Shown here piece by piece: positions 35,129 through 47,900 of a stretch of 64,000 bases of DNA. The translations under genes and the position numbers were made by a program. Each line of letters begins with the position of its first letter. Position 1 is the stretch's first letter. The notes beneath the pieces were generated by a model. It was not told where the DNA came from. It worked only from the letters and a program-made list of their open reading frames with translations, and ran no database searches. The DNA is from Otis tarda (Eukaryota; Chordata; Aves; Otidiformes; Otididae), in the NCBI GenBank assembly GCA_026413225.1, contig CM048552.1, positions 196,181,553 to 196,245,552 on the forward strand. Reading direction: 5' to 3'.

Positions 35129-38100
35129 AATCAAAATATTGATTCTGTGTCTGTTGTCTGATTACTTAAAATGAGGATTGGAAAACATTCACAATCATTG
35201 CTGATAGGAAAAAAAACAAACAAAATTATTTTAAATCATGGCAGGATGGAGTCTAGCTCATGAAACCAGACTGCACAAGACATTAAAGAGATGAGTTTGA
35301 TCTGCAGTTCCCACATTGCATGGACGTTTTTGCATAAAAAGGTTTTGGCTTCCTATCAAAGCTACAAAATATTTATGGGTTTGCAACTCACTTTTTTTTT
35401 TTTCAAACAGCAGTCTAAATTCCTTCTGCCCCCATAGTTACATTTTATGAGAAATTTGTTTTGTCTTAGCTACCGTCTCCCCTCCCCAGTTGTCCAGTCA
35501 CAACTGTTACAATATAAATTTTTGATCTCCTGTTTTCTAGGTTGTTTCTGAATCAACATATCCGATTGTTACTGTATGAAATGGAGGGCATAGAATTAAA
35601 TTTTTACAGTTGTACATGTTTACTGTTAATTGAAAGATGCAAGTCATGTCTCTCTTAACCATTCTTGATTTTTTTTTTTAGTAGAAAATAGATTTAGTAG
35701 AAAATAGACAATTCTCTTGTATAAGGAATACTTCCATTAAACTTACTGAAAATATGTGGTACATGCAAGACACATAATCTGTGTCGTATTGGAATCAATT
35801 TGACCTTTGTTACTCTTTTCAGTGGAAAATGGACCCACAGCAAAAGGAAAGAAATATGCAAGGCTTTAGTGCAGAGACCTCTGAAGACACTGGGAGATTT
35901 ACCAGGCTAAAGTGAGAAGAGATTAGATTTTTAAACTATTCCATTTCTACCAGTACTTTAGGAAAGTGAAGTGTATTTCCGTTTTAAAAAGCCACCTGTC
36001 ATGTCATGCATAATCAGTGTGAAGGGTGAGATTAGCAAGGTTTTTTCCACAGTAAATACAGCAATTACTGGCTTTTGGGAAGATCAAAAGTATTTGCAAA
36101 TTTTGAGCAAATTCAACAACCAGATCTGAATGAAAAAAAATAAAGGAGAAAGTTTTGGATCAGGTTAAAACATTTTGTTTCAGTATTTTTAAATTATCTG
36201 GGTTGTTTGTTTTTTTTTTTTCAAAACAGTGAAATGATTTTTTTTTTCTGAATTACAGAAAAACAACTGTGAGCAACAAGGGGATTTGTTAGAATGGGAG
36301 ATGAATGTGATGAAGGTAAAGGGGAATGTGGAATGAAACTGCAAATGACAGGAGAGAAGAAAAGAGTCTGAACAATCAATAAAACGCTCCAGCTCAGGAA
36401 AAGGGCACCAGGTCTCAGCTTGTGTAGGTGAGCAGAACCCAGGGAGTCACTTGCCCACTCCTCATTCCCCTGCCATGGTGTTTGGCAGAATCCCGTTCCA
36501 TGTGGTGCCTTTTCTATATCAGGGGTAGGGAGTGGTGATGCAGGACAGAGATAGGCACGTATTTAGCTCTGCTCCGTGCCACTGACAGCAGATCTCTGAG
36601 ACACTGCAGCTCCCCAGCAGTCCTTGCTATAGGATGGGCATAAAGGGACAGTTGGGGCATAAAGGGACAGCTGAGCCATAAGCAAAAATAAGAGTAAGGT
36701 AGTAATTGTTTGAAGTAAAGGCTGCTTTAACAGTCCCGTGAGCCCCTCAAGGGAAAAAAAAAAAGATATTACAGCAGTCCAAAGTTATGTATGAAATAAG
36801 CACATTTTTCCATCTTCATATTCCATATTTCTGCACCTGAAATTAGCTGGTGTATTGATAAATGAAATTATGCAGTTGATTTCACAAAGGCGGTCTGTAT
36901 ATGGCTACCATCTGTGCACCAAAACTTTTTAAAAGTACAATATCAGAGAAAAATTAGAGTTATAAACATTCTAAAAAAGTAGGTATTCCAGACTCTTAAA
37001 CTTTTTTTATCATATTAGGTTTTCATTAGAATTTGGTGTAGGGTGAGCAGGGTGAATTTCTAAACCTTAAAAGATCAGGCAAAAGAAAAAATGATATCAA
37101 GTAAATCCCTGTAAAAGCAATATCACATCCAGAAGAAACATGTCATTTTGGGCCTTCCAAATACTTTGAAAATAATAAAATGTGGTTTGGAAAGAAAGAT
37201 GGTATGCTTTGAAATTCCAACTGAAAAACAAAGGAAGACCTATTTGTTTTCTTTTGTCTTTTCATACAGCCCTTCTGGATTTTTTTTTTTTTTTTTGTAT
37301 CTGTAAAGCATTTTCAGACTATTTTGTATGACAGGTTGAATATGCATCATTATTTTTGTTGCTAGGACAAATGAGATAATCGTAAATGTTTTGTCTACAA
37401 AAAGAAAACTGCTATCAATTTTATGTGAGATATGCAATAAAGTCACGGGCAAGCAAAGCCAGTGCACGTGGTGATTGCTGGGTGAGGCTTAGATGCTTTT
37501 GGTGGCAGTTGACAGAAGAAACAAAGCTGATATTTTTATGGAGGAAAGCAGTTTACAAATTTCACTTGTCTCAGTGTCAGACTTACTGCAACAGATATCT
37601 AAGTATCACTGGCTCTTCTCTAAGCGTGACAGGCAGGAGGTAAATCACCAAGTCACACTTAGTTGTCAATGGTTTTGTGCTTTTAAGCCACCAATTGCTC
37701 TGAAATTTCAGAGATAATACTGACTTAGGGGTGATCTGCAGCACTAGAAGTGAGTGAGGAGACACCCGCATCCCCCTGACATCTGGACTATGATAAGACT
37801 GAAAGAATCCCTGAGGTCAAACTTGGCCCAAAGAATCCCTTCAAACACCTGCATCTTGAAAGGAATTTTCCATCCTTTCAGCTCTCACTTTTCTGCCAGG
37901 GAAGCACAATAAATGTAGGAACACTATTCAATGCAATCTTTTCTTAAAGCTATGTGCATCTTTCTGTCTCTCTGGTCTTTCCCAGTGTTCAGAAAATGAA
38001 AAAGTAAAAGACACAGGGTGAGCACACAGCAATCCTTCCCCTGGGATCTGTTCCTAGCTTCTGGATGTTGATGGCTGAGGTCCTTCCTGCACTAAGGTTG

Positions 38101-40958
38101 CTTTAGTACTGTTCTAGTTAATAAACATCAATAGCTTTATTTCTCATGAATTGCAGAATTCCTTTTGAATCCATATGTACATTTTGCTTTGACACAATCT
38201 GACAGCAACAAATTCTGCATTGTATTCTAAGCTGTGAGAAAATAATTTTTTTTTATTTAAAACTCTTTCTTACCTCCAGATTTCACTGAGTGTCCCTGTG
38301 GTGCATGTGAGAAAATGTGAATATTTTCTTTTGTTTCCATGTGCCTCATAACACTTTTGATTTTATATTTCTCTTTTGTACCCATCTTGCTCTTTTCTTT
38401 CCCAAGTGGAGAAGTACTTTTGGTCAGTTTTTCATTGCCTGGAAGTAACTCCATAGATATTATTATGCTTATGGCATTTTCCTTTCTCATTTCTAATTGT
38501 CCTATATACTTTTGGGCAGTGATTAGGGTGAGAAGGCACCACAGATCAACACGATGGCGTAATATTTTTTTCTATTTATCAGTTCCTTTCTTAATCATTC
38601 CTAACACTCTGCTTTACTTTTTTTTCCCCACCATCACTGACCACTGAGCTAGTGTTTTCCAGGAGACAACTGCAGGGGCTTCAAGTATTTTCTGCTTAGC
38701 GGTAATAATTCCTACCGCATCACTGCATATTTATCTTTAAAGATGTTCTGGCCTACGTGCCTCAGCTTGCATGCACTGACCTCTAGTTCCAGCTTCCATT
38801 TATTTTTAAATCTGTTAGCATTATGAAATCCTGATGCAACTTTTGAAATGAGCTTTAGATTTGACTTTATCGAATAATTTTATCAGAAGACTTTTCTATC
38901 TCATTACTCTCATACTTTTATACAGTAATTATGAGTACACTGAAGATATTTTATGGGTCCGTAATGCCTTCACCACAGAAATAAAGTTCTATTTCCTATC
39001 CTTAATTTCCCACATCTTAGCCAATTATTGCTCAAAAGTGATGTTTTCCTTCTCTCCCAAGACTACTGATTTCTTTAACATTCCTTGGTAAGGGATCGTA
39101 TTACAGCCTTTGGGGAAATCTCAATTCAATGTATCAACAAGTAACCTATTTCCTCATGTTTAATAACTCCTTTAACAAACTTCAAAGCGGTTTGTAAAGC
39201 ATGACTCCCCTCAACAAATGTTGCATTCACTCTATTCTAATATTTTTAATTGAGCTGAATGTCTTCTTCAATATTATTTTTACCGACTTGTCCAGCGCAG
39301 AATTCAGAAATACTGGCCTGTATTTCCCTTGACTTATCTGCCTCATATCACATTTCTGCCCAACCATCCTCTCTGCCTTGAGTGACCCTCATACCCATCT
39401 CTGTTCTGAGAGACCTAGATGCCCTCCTTAGGACCATCTTCTTTGCTAATGTCTTTTACCTTTGGGAAGGTGAAATAGAAAAATAGCAACAAGAACAAAT
39501 GCAGGTACAAGTTGAAAATCTGCCTAGGTTCTTTAAGGTGACAGACCCACCCATCCATTAGCTTTCAATTAACTACTGTCAAATTAGATTGTAGCAGGGA
39601 GCAGGGAAATTCCTTTTTCTTACACTTCAGAAGTTGCGTTAAAAGGGGCAAAGTATGTGACATGCTGTCTATGTACATCCTACTTCCTATTGAATTAAAA
39701 CTAGACATTTGAGAATCAAAAGGAAATTATTTTAACAGATTCTGGTCTGCTTGAAAGAGTATGCTTTAAATAGAGCAGGTAAGCAGATTATTATGTGGTG
39801 GAAATGGATGAGGAAAATGAAGACTAAATGATACATCACAAATGATCGATCTCTAACTCTGCAAGACCCAAAAAATCCACATGGTAGAGCTTCTCGTTAA
39901 TGTGGCACCTGGCTATATTTTCCTATTTGTCACTTATTTACTTGTGCAATGAACTCCTTGCTGGGGAGGGGAAAGCCTGAGAGGATCCGGATGGCAATAA
40001 ACCAGCTGTGTTAGTCTGTATCTTCGCTGTCTTAAATTCCCAGGCATTGGCTTATCTGGATAATGGGAATTGTAGCTGCAGTGCAATGGCAGTAGCTATA
40101 ACAGAATTTCTAACACAGTAACTGATTCAAAAAACAAACCTCAGGGAAAGCGTGTGTCCATTTTGCTGCATTCCTTAAATGGCAGCATTCTCTAAGGTAG
40201 TGAAAAGGGATATAAAATACACTTTGCTCTACTTTTGTGGTGAGTTCTTGAGTACTACTACTTTAGTATCTTATCTAATTTATAACCATCATTAGAAAAC
40301 AGACCCCAGGTAGTTTCTGCCCAAAATCACACAGACTGTGCACGTGCCACAGGAAAAAAAAAATGACTCAGCTCATGTTTTTTATACCAAATGAGAACCA
40401 AAGTGCTTTATTTATTTATAAATTATACACAATTAACTGGCAAAGCGTGAACTATACGTTCAGGATCAGTATCAGCAATACAACAGATAAATTGCAATAC
40501 TAAACACTTGCAAAGCATCAGCAAACAGCTGCAAAGTTCTAACCACCCTTGTACAGCTAATCCAGGGAAGATTTGGCAGCACACGTTCACTTTTACATGC
40601 ACACTTTCACATGCACACCCCACTAACTGTTTGGATTACAAGATCACTCCATCCAACCTGCCAAAGCACATACCAGTGAGAAAGGTCCACTGGCTCATGG
40701 GTGTAGAGCCTGAGTGTGGATCCCCCTTTGCAGCACCCCATCCTATCATGCTGCTGCCTGCACGGTTTTCAAGAGGGGAGGCCGTGTGGGCATCCCTACA
40801 CACAGCTTTTGTTGGCTTATTGTAGCCTTTCCTCGAGTCATGCTGTGCCACTACACCCGCTGACATGCAGAAATACAGATTTATATATTAAAAAAGATAA
40901 ATGCTTCAGCCATAACACTTTTGCATAAGTTTATTCCTCACAAGAGCTTCAAAAGGGA
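35129..40958. other. Unrecognised non-coding stretch
   Basis: AT-rich, no gene recognised. Frames up to 105 codons (40508-40825 plus) have no domain. Contents seen are long T runs (35391-35403, 36209-36221, 37279-37295), a 15-base duplication TTAGTAGAAAATAGA near 35680-35708, and a 19-bp tandem pair at 36636-36673. Confidence 0.6.
36636..36673. repeat. Two-copy 19-bp tandem repeat
   Basis: GGGCATAAAGGGACAGTTG at 36636-36654 is followed immediately by GGGCATAAAGGGACAGCTG (one mismatch), then a partial third start (AGCCATAAG). Confidence 0.8.
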
Positions 40959-40971
40959 ATTCTTTCAGTGC

Positions 40972-41049
40972 ACTGAGGGTGCACTCAATGCCCTCATCCA
41001 GATTATCTTTATTGATGATCTGGATGAGGGCATTGAGTGCACCCTCAGT
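40972..41049. repeat. Perfect 32-bp inverted repeat at CR1 5' junction
   Basis: Left arm 40972-41003 (ACTGAGGGTGCACTCAATGC...CCAGAT) is the exact reverse complement of right arm 41018-41049 (ATCTGGATGAGGG...CCTCAGT). The spacer is 14 bases and itself can pair three more bases after one mismatch. The right arm is ordinary CR1 coding sequence (residues [11 protein letters not shown]); the left arm is the extra copy. Confidence 0.97.
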
Positions 41050-41856
41050 AAGTTCGCAGATGACACCAAATTGGCTGGGAGTGTGGATCTGCCTGGGGGT
41101 AGCGAGGCCCTACAGAGGGATCTGGACAGGCTGGAGAGCTGGGCTGAAGCCAATGGGATGAGGTTCAACAAGACCAAATGCCGAGTCCTGCACTTCGGCC
41201 ACAACAACCCCAGGCAGCGCTATAGGCTTGGGGCGGAGTGGCTGGAAGACTGTGTGGAGGAAACGGACCTGGGGGTACTGATTGATGCTCAGCTGAGCAT
41301 GAGCCGACAGTGTGCCCGGGTGGCCAAGAAGGCCAACGGCATCCTGGCTTGCATCAAAAACAGTGTTACTAACAGGAACAGGGAGGTAATTGTCCCCCTG
41401 TACTCGGCACTGGTGAGGCCGCACCTCAAGTACTGTGTTCAGTTTTGGGCCCCTCACTGCAAGAAAGACATTGAGGCCCTGGAACGCGTTCAGAGGAGGG
41501 CTACAAAGCTGGTGAGGGGTCTGGAGCACAGGCCTTATGAGGAGCGGCTGAGGGAGCTGGGATTGTTCAGTCTGGAGAAGAGGAGGCTCAGGGGAGACCT
41601 TATAGCTCTCTATAACTTCCTGAAGGGAGGTTGTAGTGAGCTAGGGGTCGGCCTTTTCTCTCGTGTACACAGTGATAGAACTAGAGGCAATGGTTTCAAG
41701 CTGCACCAGGGGAGATTCAGGCTGGACATTAGGAAATATTACTTCTCGGAAAGGGTAGTCAGGCACTGGAATGCACTGCCCAGGGAGGTGGTGGAGTCAC
41801 CGACCATGGGGGTGTTCAAGAAACGTTTGGATGTTGTGTTGAGGGATATGATTTAG
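41002..41856 (+). pseudogene. CR1 reverse-transcriptase C-terminal fragment, frame open
   Basis: About 284 CR1-derived codons without an internal stop, ending at TAG 41854-41856. It begins just upstream of the RT catalytic motif and contains FADD (in [11 protein letters not shown]), then the thumb and C-terminal region ([60 protein letters not shown]). The N-terminal endonuclease and RT motifs up to the YLDL catalytic Asp are absent, so it cannot make an active enzyme. The frame happens to stay open upstream through the inverted arm and flank to an ATG at 40921, giving a 311-codon chance fusion; I do not regard that ATG as a real start. Absence of damage indicates recent insertion. Confidence 0.88.
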
Positions 41857-41939
41857 CTGAGAAGTATTGGTGATGGTTGGACTGGATGATCTTTTAGGTC
41901 TTTTCCAATCTTGATAATTCTGTGATTCTGTGATTCTTT

Positions 41940-44900
41940 GCTAGGGAATTCCTACCAGAAATATTGGAAAACTTGTAAAAATTCCTTGTACGTCAACTGT
42001 CTGCTTTAGTCATTGGCATAGTCTTTCACCAGTAACAGCTCCATTAAACAGCAAAGAGAGCAGAAAACTGGTGCCTATCCAAGTTTTGTGGGCTTGAAAA
42101 CAATTTATTCAGTTTGCCATATATGTGACTAACATAAAAAAAACAGAAAGAATGCATTAAAAATGAACTAAAAATAAAGTCTTTGAAAGGATGGGTTGCA
42201 CATGATGTGATTTGGAATTGGCCTTGTGCCTCCCTGTGAACCAGAGCTTCACCAAAGTAGGCTGGAGATTGTGGTCTGAGGGGTTTGCAGAGTGAATGGC
42301 TGGTCCAATGCTTTGCGCTTTCAGTGGAAGCCAGGAGAGTTAGGTAGAGCTTTTAAAGTATTTTAAGGCACGGAAATACGAAACAATAATGATGAACTAT
42401 AAATTTATTTACTTTTGTGGCACAGTGGTTGCTGGACATACCAGCACACAGAGTATCCTTTGGTGGTGGCACTGCAGGCGATCTGGCACATCCTGACTCA
42501 CACCCTGCTCTGCAGGCAGCTGCCTCACTACCTCTGTCCACAGGATTTTTTTGTAGACTATTTTAAAGCAATTTGGGGAGGATTGGTTTCTCAAAGGCAC
42601 GTGCCAAGGAGTATTCGTACCGTTTACTACAGCATCTGATGACAGGGCTGATACTGGGAGGCCACAGGACAGGGAGTGCAGAGCTTTTGCAGTGAGCAGA
42701 GTATCTGCTCTGCTTACCCACTGGAGGGGCCTGATGTGAAACCATGGATGTGGCTGAGGGTTTGCCAGGGACTGAGACAGTTGCTGGTGGCCAAAAGGCA
42801 GTGTAGCAGTCTAGGTTAAGCAAGAAGTTGTGGAGAACAAGTTCCAAATCTCTTTACCCAGCATTTCTGTTTAAAAGGGGATAAACAGTTGAAAATAAAA
42901 GTTTGATTTTGATTGCAGTTGCACTGGTGTAAAACAGTGGGAAACAATGGAGTTACGCTATCATAATGTCAGGGTAAGGCTGGGCTCAGGCAGTGAAAAG
43001 AGGGGAGGACTCAGATTTCCTTTGTATCCTTGTTTCAACTGTACTTCATTTTAGGAACTGTGTGTGCTTCCTTCATATCATAAATATTTTATATTCTTTC
43101 AGCCACTGAGTTCATCATTTAAACAGGAAGGCATTTAGCAATGCTGTTCTCATTCAGTTTAAGGATGTACTTCAAGCACGAGATCAAATCCTCAACCGAT
43201 GTAAAATAGCGCAGCCCCACTGGGTCTGGGGGAGATGCTTCCCCCTGTGCCAGCGGCGTTTCTACTTCCATTACCTCCAGAAGAAGTCCCAGGTCCTCCT
43301 GGGATCTCCCCTCACCACACCGCCTCCTCCCAGGCAAGCTCAGGGCTGAGCAGGGTTGTCACGCAATGGGCTTGTGCTGATGGCAGCCCGACACTTCGCT
43401 CCCACCGCCCCGGGCAAACCCCTCTACTGATACTGCAGCATGCAACTGCCAGGCTGAGCTGCAGACAGAGCTGAAAATGGGCACCATGAAGGCAGTCACG
43501 GCAGCAGATTCCTTCTGCTGGAGGAACTGACAGTATCTCACCCTGCTGCTGACAGCCAGTACATCCCTACCCAGACAATGGGAACAACATTGGAGACAGA
43601 TTTATCCGTGACATCCCCCCCAACCTAGCAAGCAAGCAGCAGGAGCTTCACCTCATGACTGTAAAGCAGTTATGAGTCCACAGCACCTGTGACCCAAAGA
43701 AAACTAGAGTGCATTTCTCTTTTTTCGGGTTTAGCTGGTCCAGCGTTTTCCCCTTGAAAGCTTGTGTGACCAGACATAGTTCAGCTGGATTGCACTGGCT
43801 CATGTAGACTATTTACTTGAAGTTTCCCTTTAGCATTACTTGAATGGCTGACCATCCAGATACAAAACAAAAAAAAAGAAAAAAAGATAGTTGCATGTGG
43901 CATGCATCTTCAACGCAACAAATGTTTACCATAAGAAGAGAAGTTGTGCTCTTTAGGGATGTTTCTCTTTATCATTTTCTTTTGCTCTTATTTTCCCTGC
44001 CTGACAAAGCTAGGAAAGCAGTGCTGCTAAATCATATCCACATAAAAATTATAAATATTCAAGCACTTCGTGAGTGTAAAATTGGATATGAATAGCAAAA
44101 TGTACCACACAGCCTGTCCCCCATATTAAAACACCTCCAGTCTTCCAAATATTTTGATCCATCTCAACCGCTCCTGCAATGCATAGTCATACCCAAAATA
44201 GTTTTGAAACTATTATCTGTAGGCAAGTAGTAGCATAGCCCAGCAGGGTGAGAACTCACTAACTCATCAGTTAGTCCATGGTGAGATCCAAGCATTTGGG
44301 CTCATTCTGCCCTTGCTCTGGAATGATGGGTTCTAAGCAGTGCCTGGGAAGTAGACCTTGTCCCTGGACTGTCAGCCACACAGCCCAGCCACCAGCTAAG
44401 CAGCTAAATAAAGAGCATGGTCTAGCATTTTCTGGATTTAGGCAGAAACAAGAATTACCACTAACTGCATTCCTGCTAAACCAACCTGCTCTCTGAAGCC
44501 TGCAGGGAACTGGATGAACATCATAACCCTACAACATCCCTTTCTCTCTACTATGTCCATATTTCTCGTCCAGCAAACTATTTGCTAGAAAGCCAGGGAA
44601 ATTGTAAGCTTAGATTACATTTTGCCATACTATCAAATAATTCACAGTGAACTGGAAGCAATTCAGGGAAGAGGAAAATAAGACCAGAAAAATAAATCAC
44701 TTACAATCATGTAAGCATGTCTCAGACAATCTTAGGTGAGGGAAAAGGGAAAAGAAGAACTATTTTCAGAATTGGATGCAAAAAAAAAAAGGCAATAAAT
44801 GAAGAAGAATTATTAGGTTTTGTTCTATAAAGTGGAATTGCAAAAAGTGAAAAAGAATACTTTTAACTTACTACATCTGAAAAATGGAAACCAGCCACAG

Positions 44901-47900
44901 ATTATGAAAGGATCGAACAATCTCCCATAACAGCAGACTATAGGCCTTTTGAGTTTTGGAGGGTTTTTTTCCCCACTGTATTTTCCTTTCCATTTCCTTT
45001 TTTTTTCTATTTTGTGTATTGATCCCAGCCTCGCAAACTCAAGACATTTAAAGAGTGTTTGAATTCAAAGGAGTATTCATGTGAATACGTGTGGGTTGAC
45101 AAGAGCTCAAAGAAGGGGGGAAGAAGGCAGGGTAGGTTGAAAGCCTCTGAAGTCAGAAATTCACCTTCTAATCTATCTGTAGAGACTACCTTAGTATGGG
45201 AGATTGCAAGAATAATTCTGAATAGTTTGAAGGAAAGATTTCAAATGTAAAAATGTGTCATTTGCCTCAGAGTGAGGCTTACACTCAGGGGAACTGGGTA
45301 GCAGTCTGTAAATGTGCAAAGTGAATAGACCCCAAGGACAGAATACAATTACTTAGGAGGTAATGAGATGAGATTAAGAAGGGAATATTTAGACAGAATG
45401 CCAGGAAAGCTTGAGCGACTTTGAAGTGTTGAATAGTCTTGTGAGGGAAATGTGAAAGCACAATTTCTTGAGATATTTAACACTGTAAGTACGCTCACAT
45501 TTGCTGCAGGGAACACGTCTCCCTTTGCAGGGAGATAGACAGAGTGATGCAACCAGGTTTCTACCCTTGTTTTTTTTTTTCCAGGATCCAGACCCTGGTG
45601 CAATTCAGATGCCCAGACACTGTAATAACAAGTAACACAAAGGACACTGCAGTGGTGAGTGGGTTGAGGCAGGTGGTGGGTAGGTTACAACAAGCATCAG
45701 ATAATTTTTGCCTACTGTATCACCTAGTTGCAGAGACTGATGAGTTGTCTCAGTCCAGACACTGTGTTATCTGTGTACACGTATATCACCTTCTTGAACG
45801 CTTATGGCCATTGCCAGTAGCATCAGCTATCACTGGGAGGTGATTCTTCTATGCCTGACATCTTAGCGGTAGCAATATGCTGCCCCAGGAAAAAAAAATA
45901 AAGAAGAAAATGTACCTTTGGGTGGGGGCACTGCTCTTTGCTCCTAGCCATAGTTCCTATGAGCTTGCAGCAATGCAAAACAGGGCAGAAGGAGCTGAGT
46001 ATTTTTTAATCTTTTCCAATCTAAGCATTAGATCTGTCTCAATCCAATCTGTCACCAACCCAAACCAGTTTGCCAGTCTCAGCAACCACCAACTTTTCTA
46101 CTGGTCTGCCATGAACCCAAAGCAGTCTTAGAAAGTGGATTTGTGATGCTCCTTGCTAATGGAGGTTGGGGATGCAAAAAGTTGACATGGAGTCAGAGGG
46201 AGAATGGACAAATACTCAGAACAGAAGTCTGTTGAGGATTACTGAATAGAAAAACCACATCAATCTCAGGAAATTCCTAACCTGGAGATAGTCAGAGGTT
46301 GGAGAGCAGTTTGGGGATGTACCACGTACATTTGCTTTGCTCTTACTCTTCCCCGGGTAGCTGCTGATAGCCTCTGCTGGAGACTGTGGGCTAGAAGGCC
46401 TATTGTTCTGAAACAGTGCATCTGTTAATATACTTTAATGTTCTTAACTTTTCCAGAAGCTGGATGAAAGGCTGCCTGATTATAGTCCCCTTTTCCTTAG
46501 AATTTTTGTACCATAAGGGTCAGAGAATTAGAATAAATCGGATGGTTCTATATCCCTAAATTATTCCTATATTTTATATTATCTAAAAGATAATGGGGAT
46601 TTAACTGACAGAATGTGGGGTTTTACCTCTATTTTGCTTTTCATCTTTTGTTGTTTTTAAAACAAATACCCAGGCACATTTTATTAGCATTGTCCTATTG
46701 GACAAGGAATAATACATGCCTGATATTACTAAGGGGAGTATTCCTTATCCCTGACTTTCAGTGAGAGGCAGCAAATGCTCTCCATAGTGAAAGGGGAGGG
46801 GAAGACACCTGCAAAAGGCAACTGAGAACAGAAGTGGGATTGGCTAGTCCTTTATTTAGCATTTGGCATTTGCTTTATATAGCATTTGTTGAAAGAGTTT
46901 GAAATAAACAATAGCAATGACAAATAGTGGTTATTTTAGCATCTCTTGTGAAGTTAATGACTAAGAGATAATTCGATTTATGTTATATTATTAGCAAATA
47001 TCTTTTTCTGTCATGGATATGTTATTGTCATCAGCTTCTAACATTTTAACTGGTTACATGGAATTAAAATAACCCAGCAAAATTTACTTGCTTTTTACCT
47101 CAAAAGATGTTGGTATGGACAACTTTGTAAGAAGAGTGGGTTCTTCTGTCTTAATTTTTAAAAATTTATGGAAATTATTAATGTAGAACAGTAAATAAGC
47201 TGCAGATCATACATGTGTAATTTCTGCAAAGGAAATTCACTAAGCTTTTAAAGTGATCTGAATGTAAAAAAAAATTGGATAAAGGAAAACTTGCGGAGAA
47301 ATCTTACACCAGGTTATTAGCAAGAGACTTCCGAAAGAAGGTGAACACTCCTTATGTCTCAGAAAATTTAGCCTTTCTAGATCATCTTTTATTCTGGATT
47401 TAAAGAAAATGAAAGGAGGTAATTTGCCATAGAATGACCACTCCTTGAAAGCATTCTTGAATGTATGAGAGGGAGAGCTATAAAAATCTTAATAAGGAAA
47501 ATCATAGCAAGCTAGGTGAATGGACAATGTAGAAGAGAATAAATGTCAGTCTTGAGGGGAAAATGTAAATTACATTCACATTTGATAGGGTTCTTGGCTA
47601 ATAGTGTCTGTTTGGAGAAGGGATCATGGCATAGAAGAAAGACAAATAACAACAAAAATAATATTTTTTCCTCAGGGAGGTATATTTTCATATTATGAAA
47701 TTTTGTTTGAGCAGGGAGCACTGGAAAACTATTTGGGGATGAGAAGTTGTGAAAACAGAGGTTCAGAAAATTCTTAAAATTTGAGATATTCTCAAGTGTG
47801 AATGTTCCCTCTTGTTTTGTGAAAGAAATGGAAAATTTATTTTGGTTCAGGAGTGACTGGAGATACTTGTCAGAGCTGTGATTCGGGCCACTCCACTCCT

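Larger units (their letters stand above)
40972..41939 (+). mobile_element. CR1 LINE copy C, well preserved, with 5' fold-back
   Basis: Normal CR1 sequence starts near 41002 and runs to a clean 3' end: stop at 41854-41856, an 80-bp 3' untranslated segment, then two exact ATTCTGTG units (41917-41932). ATTCTTT follows at 41933-41939 and also occurs at 40959-40965, a candidate target duplication or microhomology. Between that and the start of the element lies an inverted copy of the first 32 bases of the downstream sequence (40972-41003). The body is nearly undamaged and its translation differs from copies A, D and E ([20 protein letters not shown]), so it belongs to a different CR1 subfamily. 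Confidence 0.92.

Noticed and set aside
43119..43337. 72-codon minus frame with a soluble-protein-like composition (SVEDLISCLKYILKLNE)
   Set aside because: It is short, has no recognised domain and no clear splice or promoter context; it remains a weak candidate only if conservation is found.
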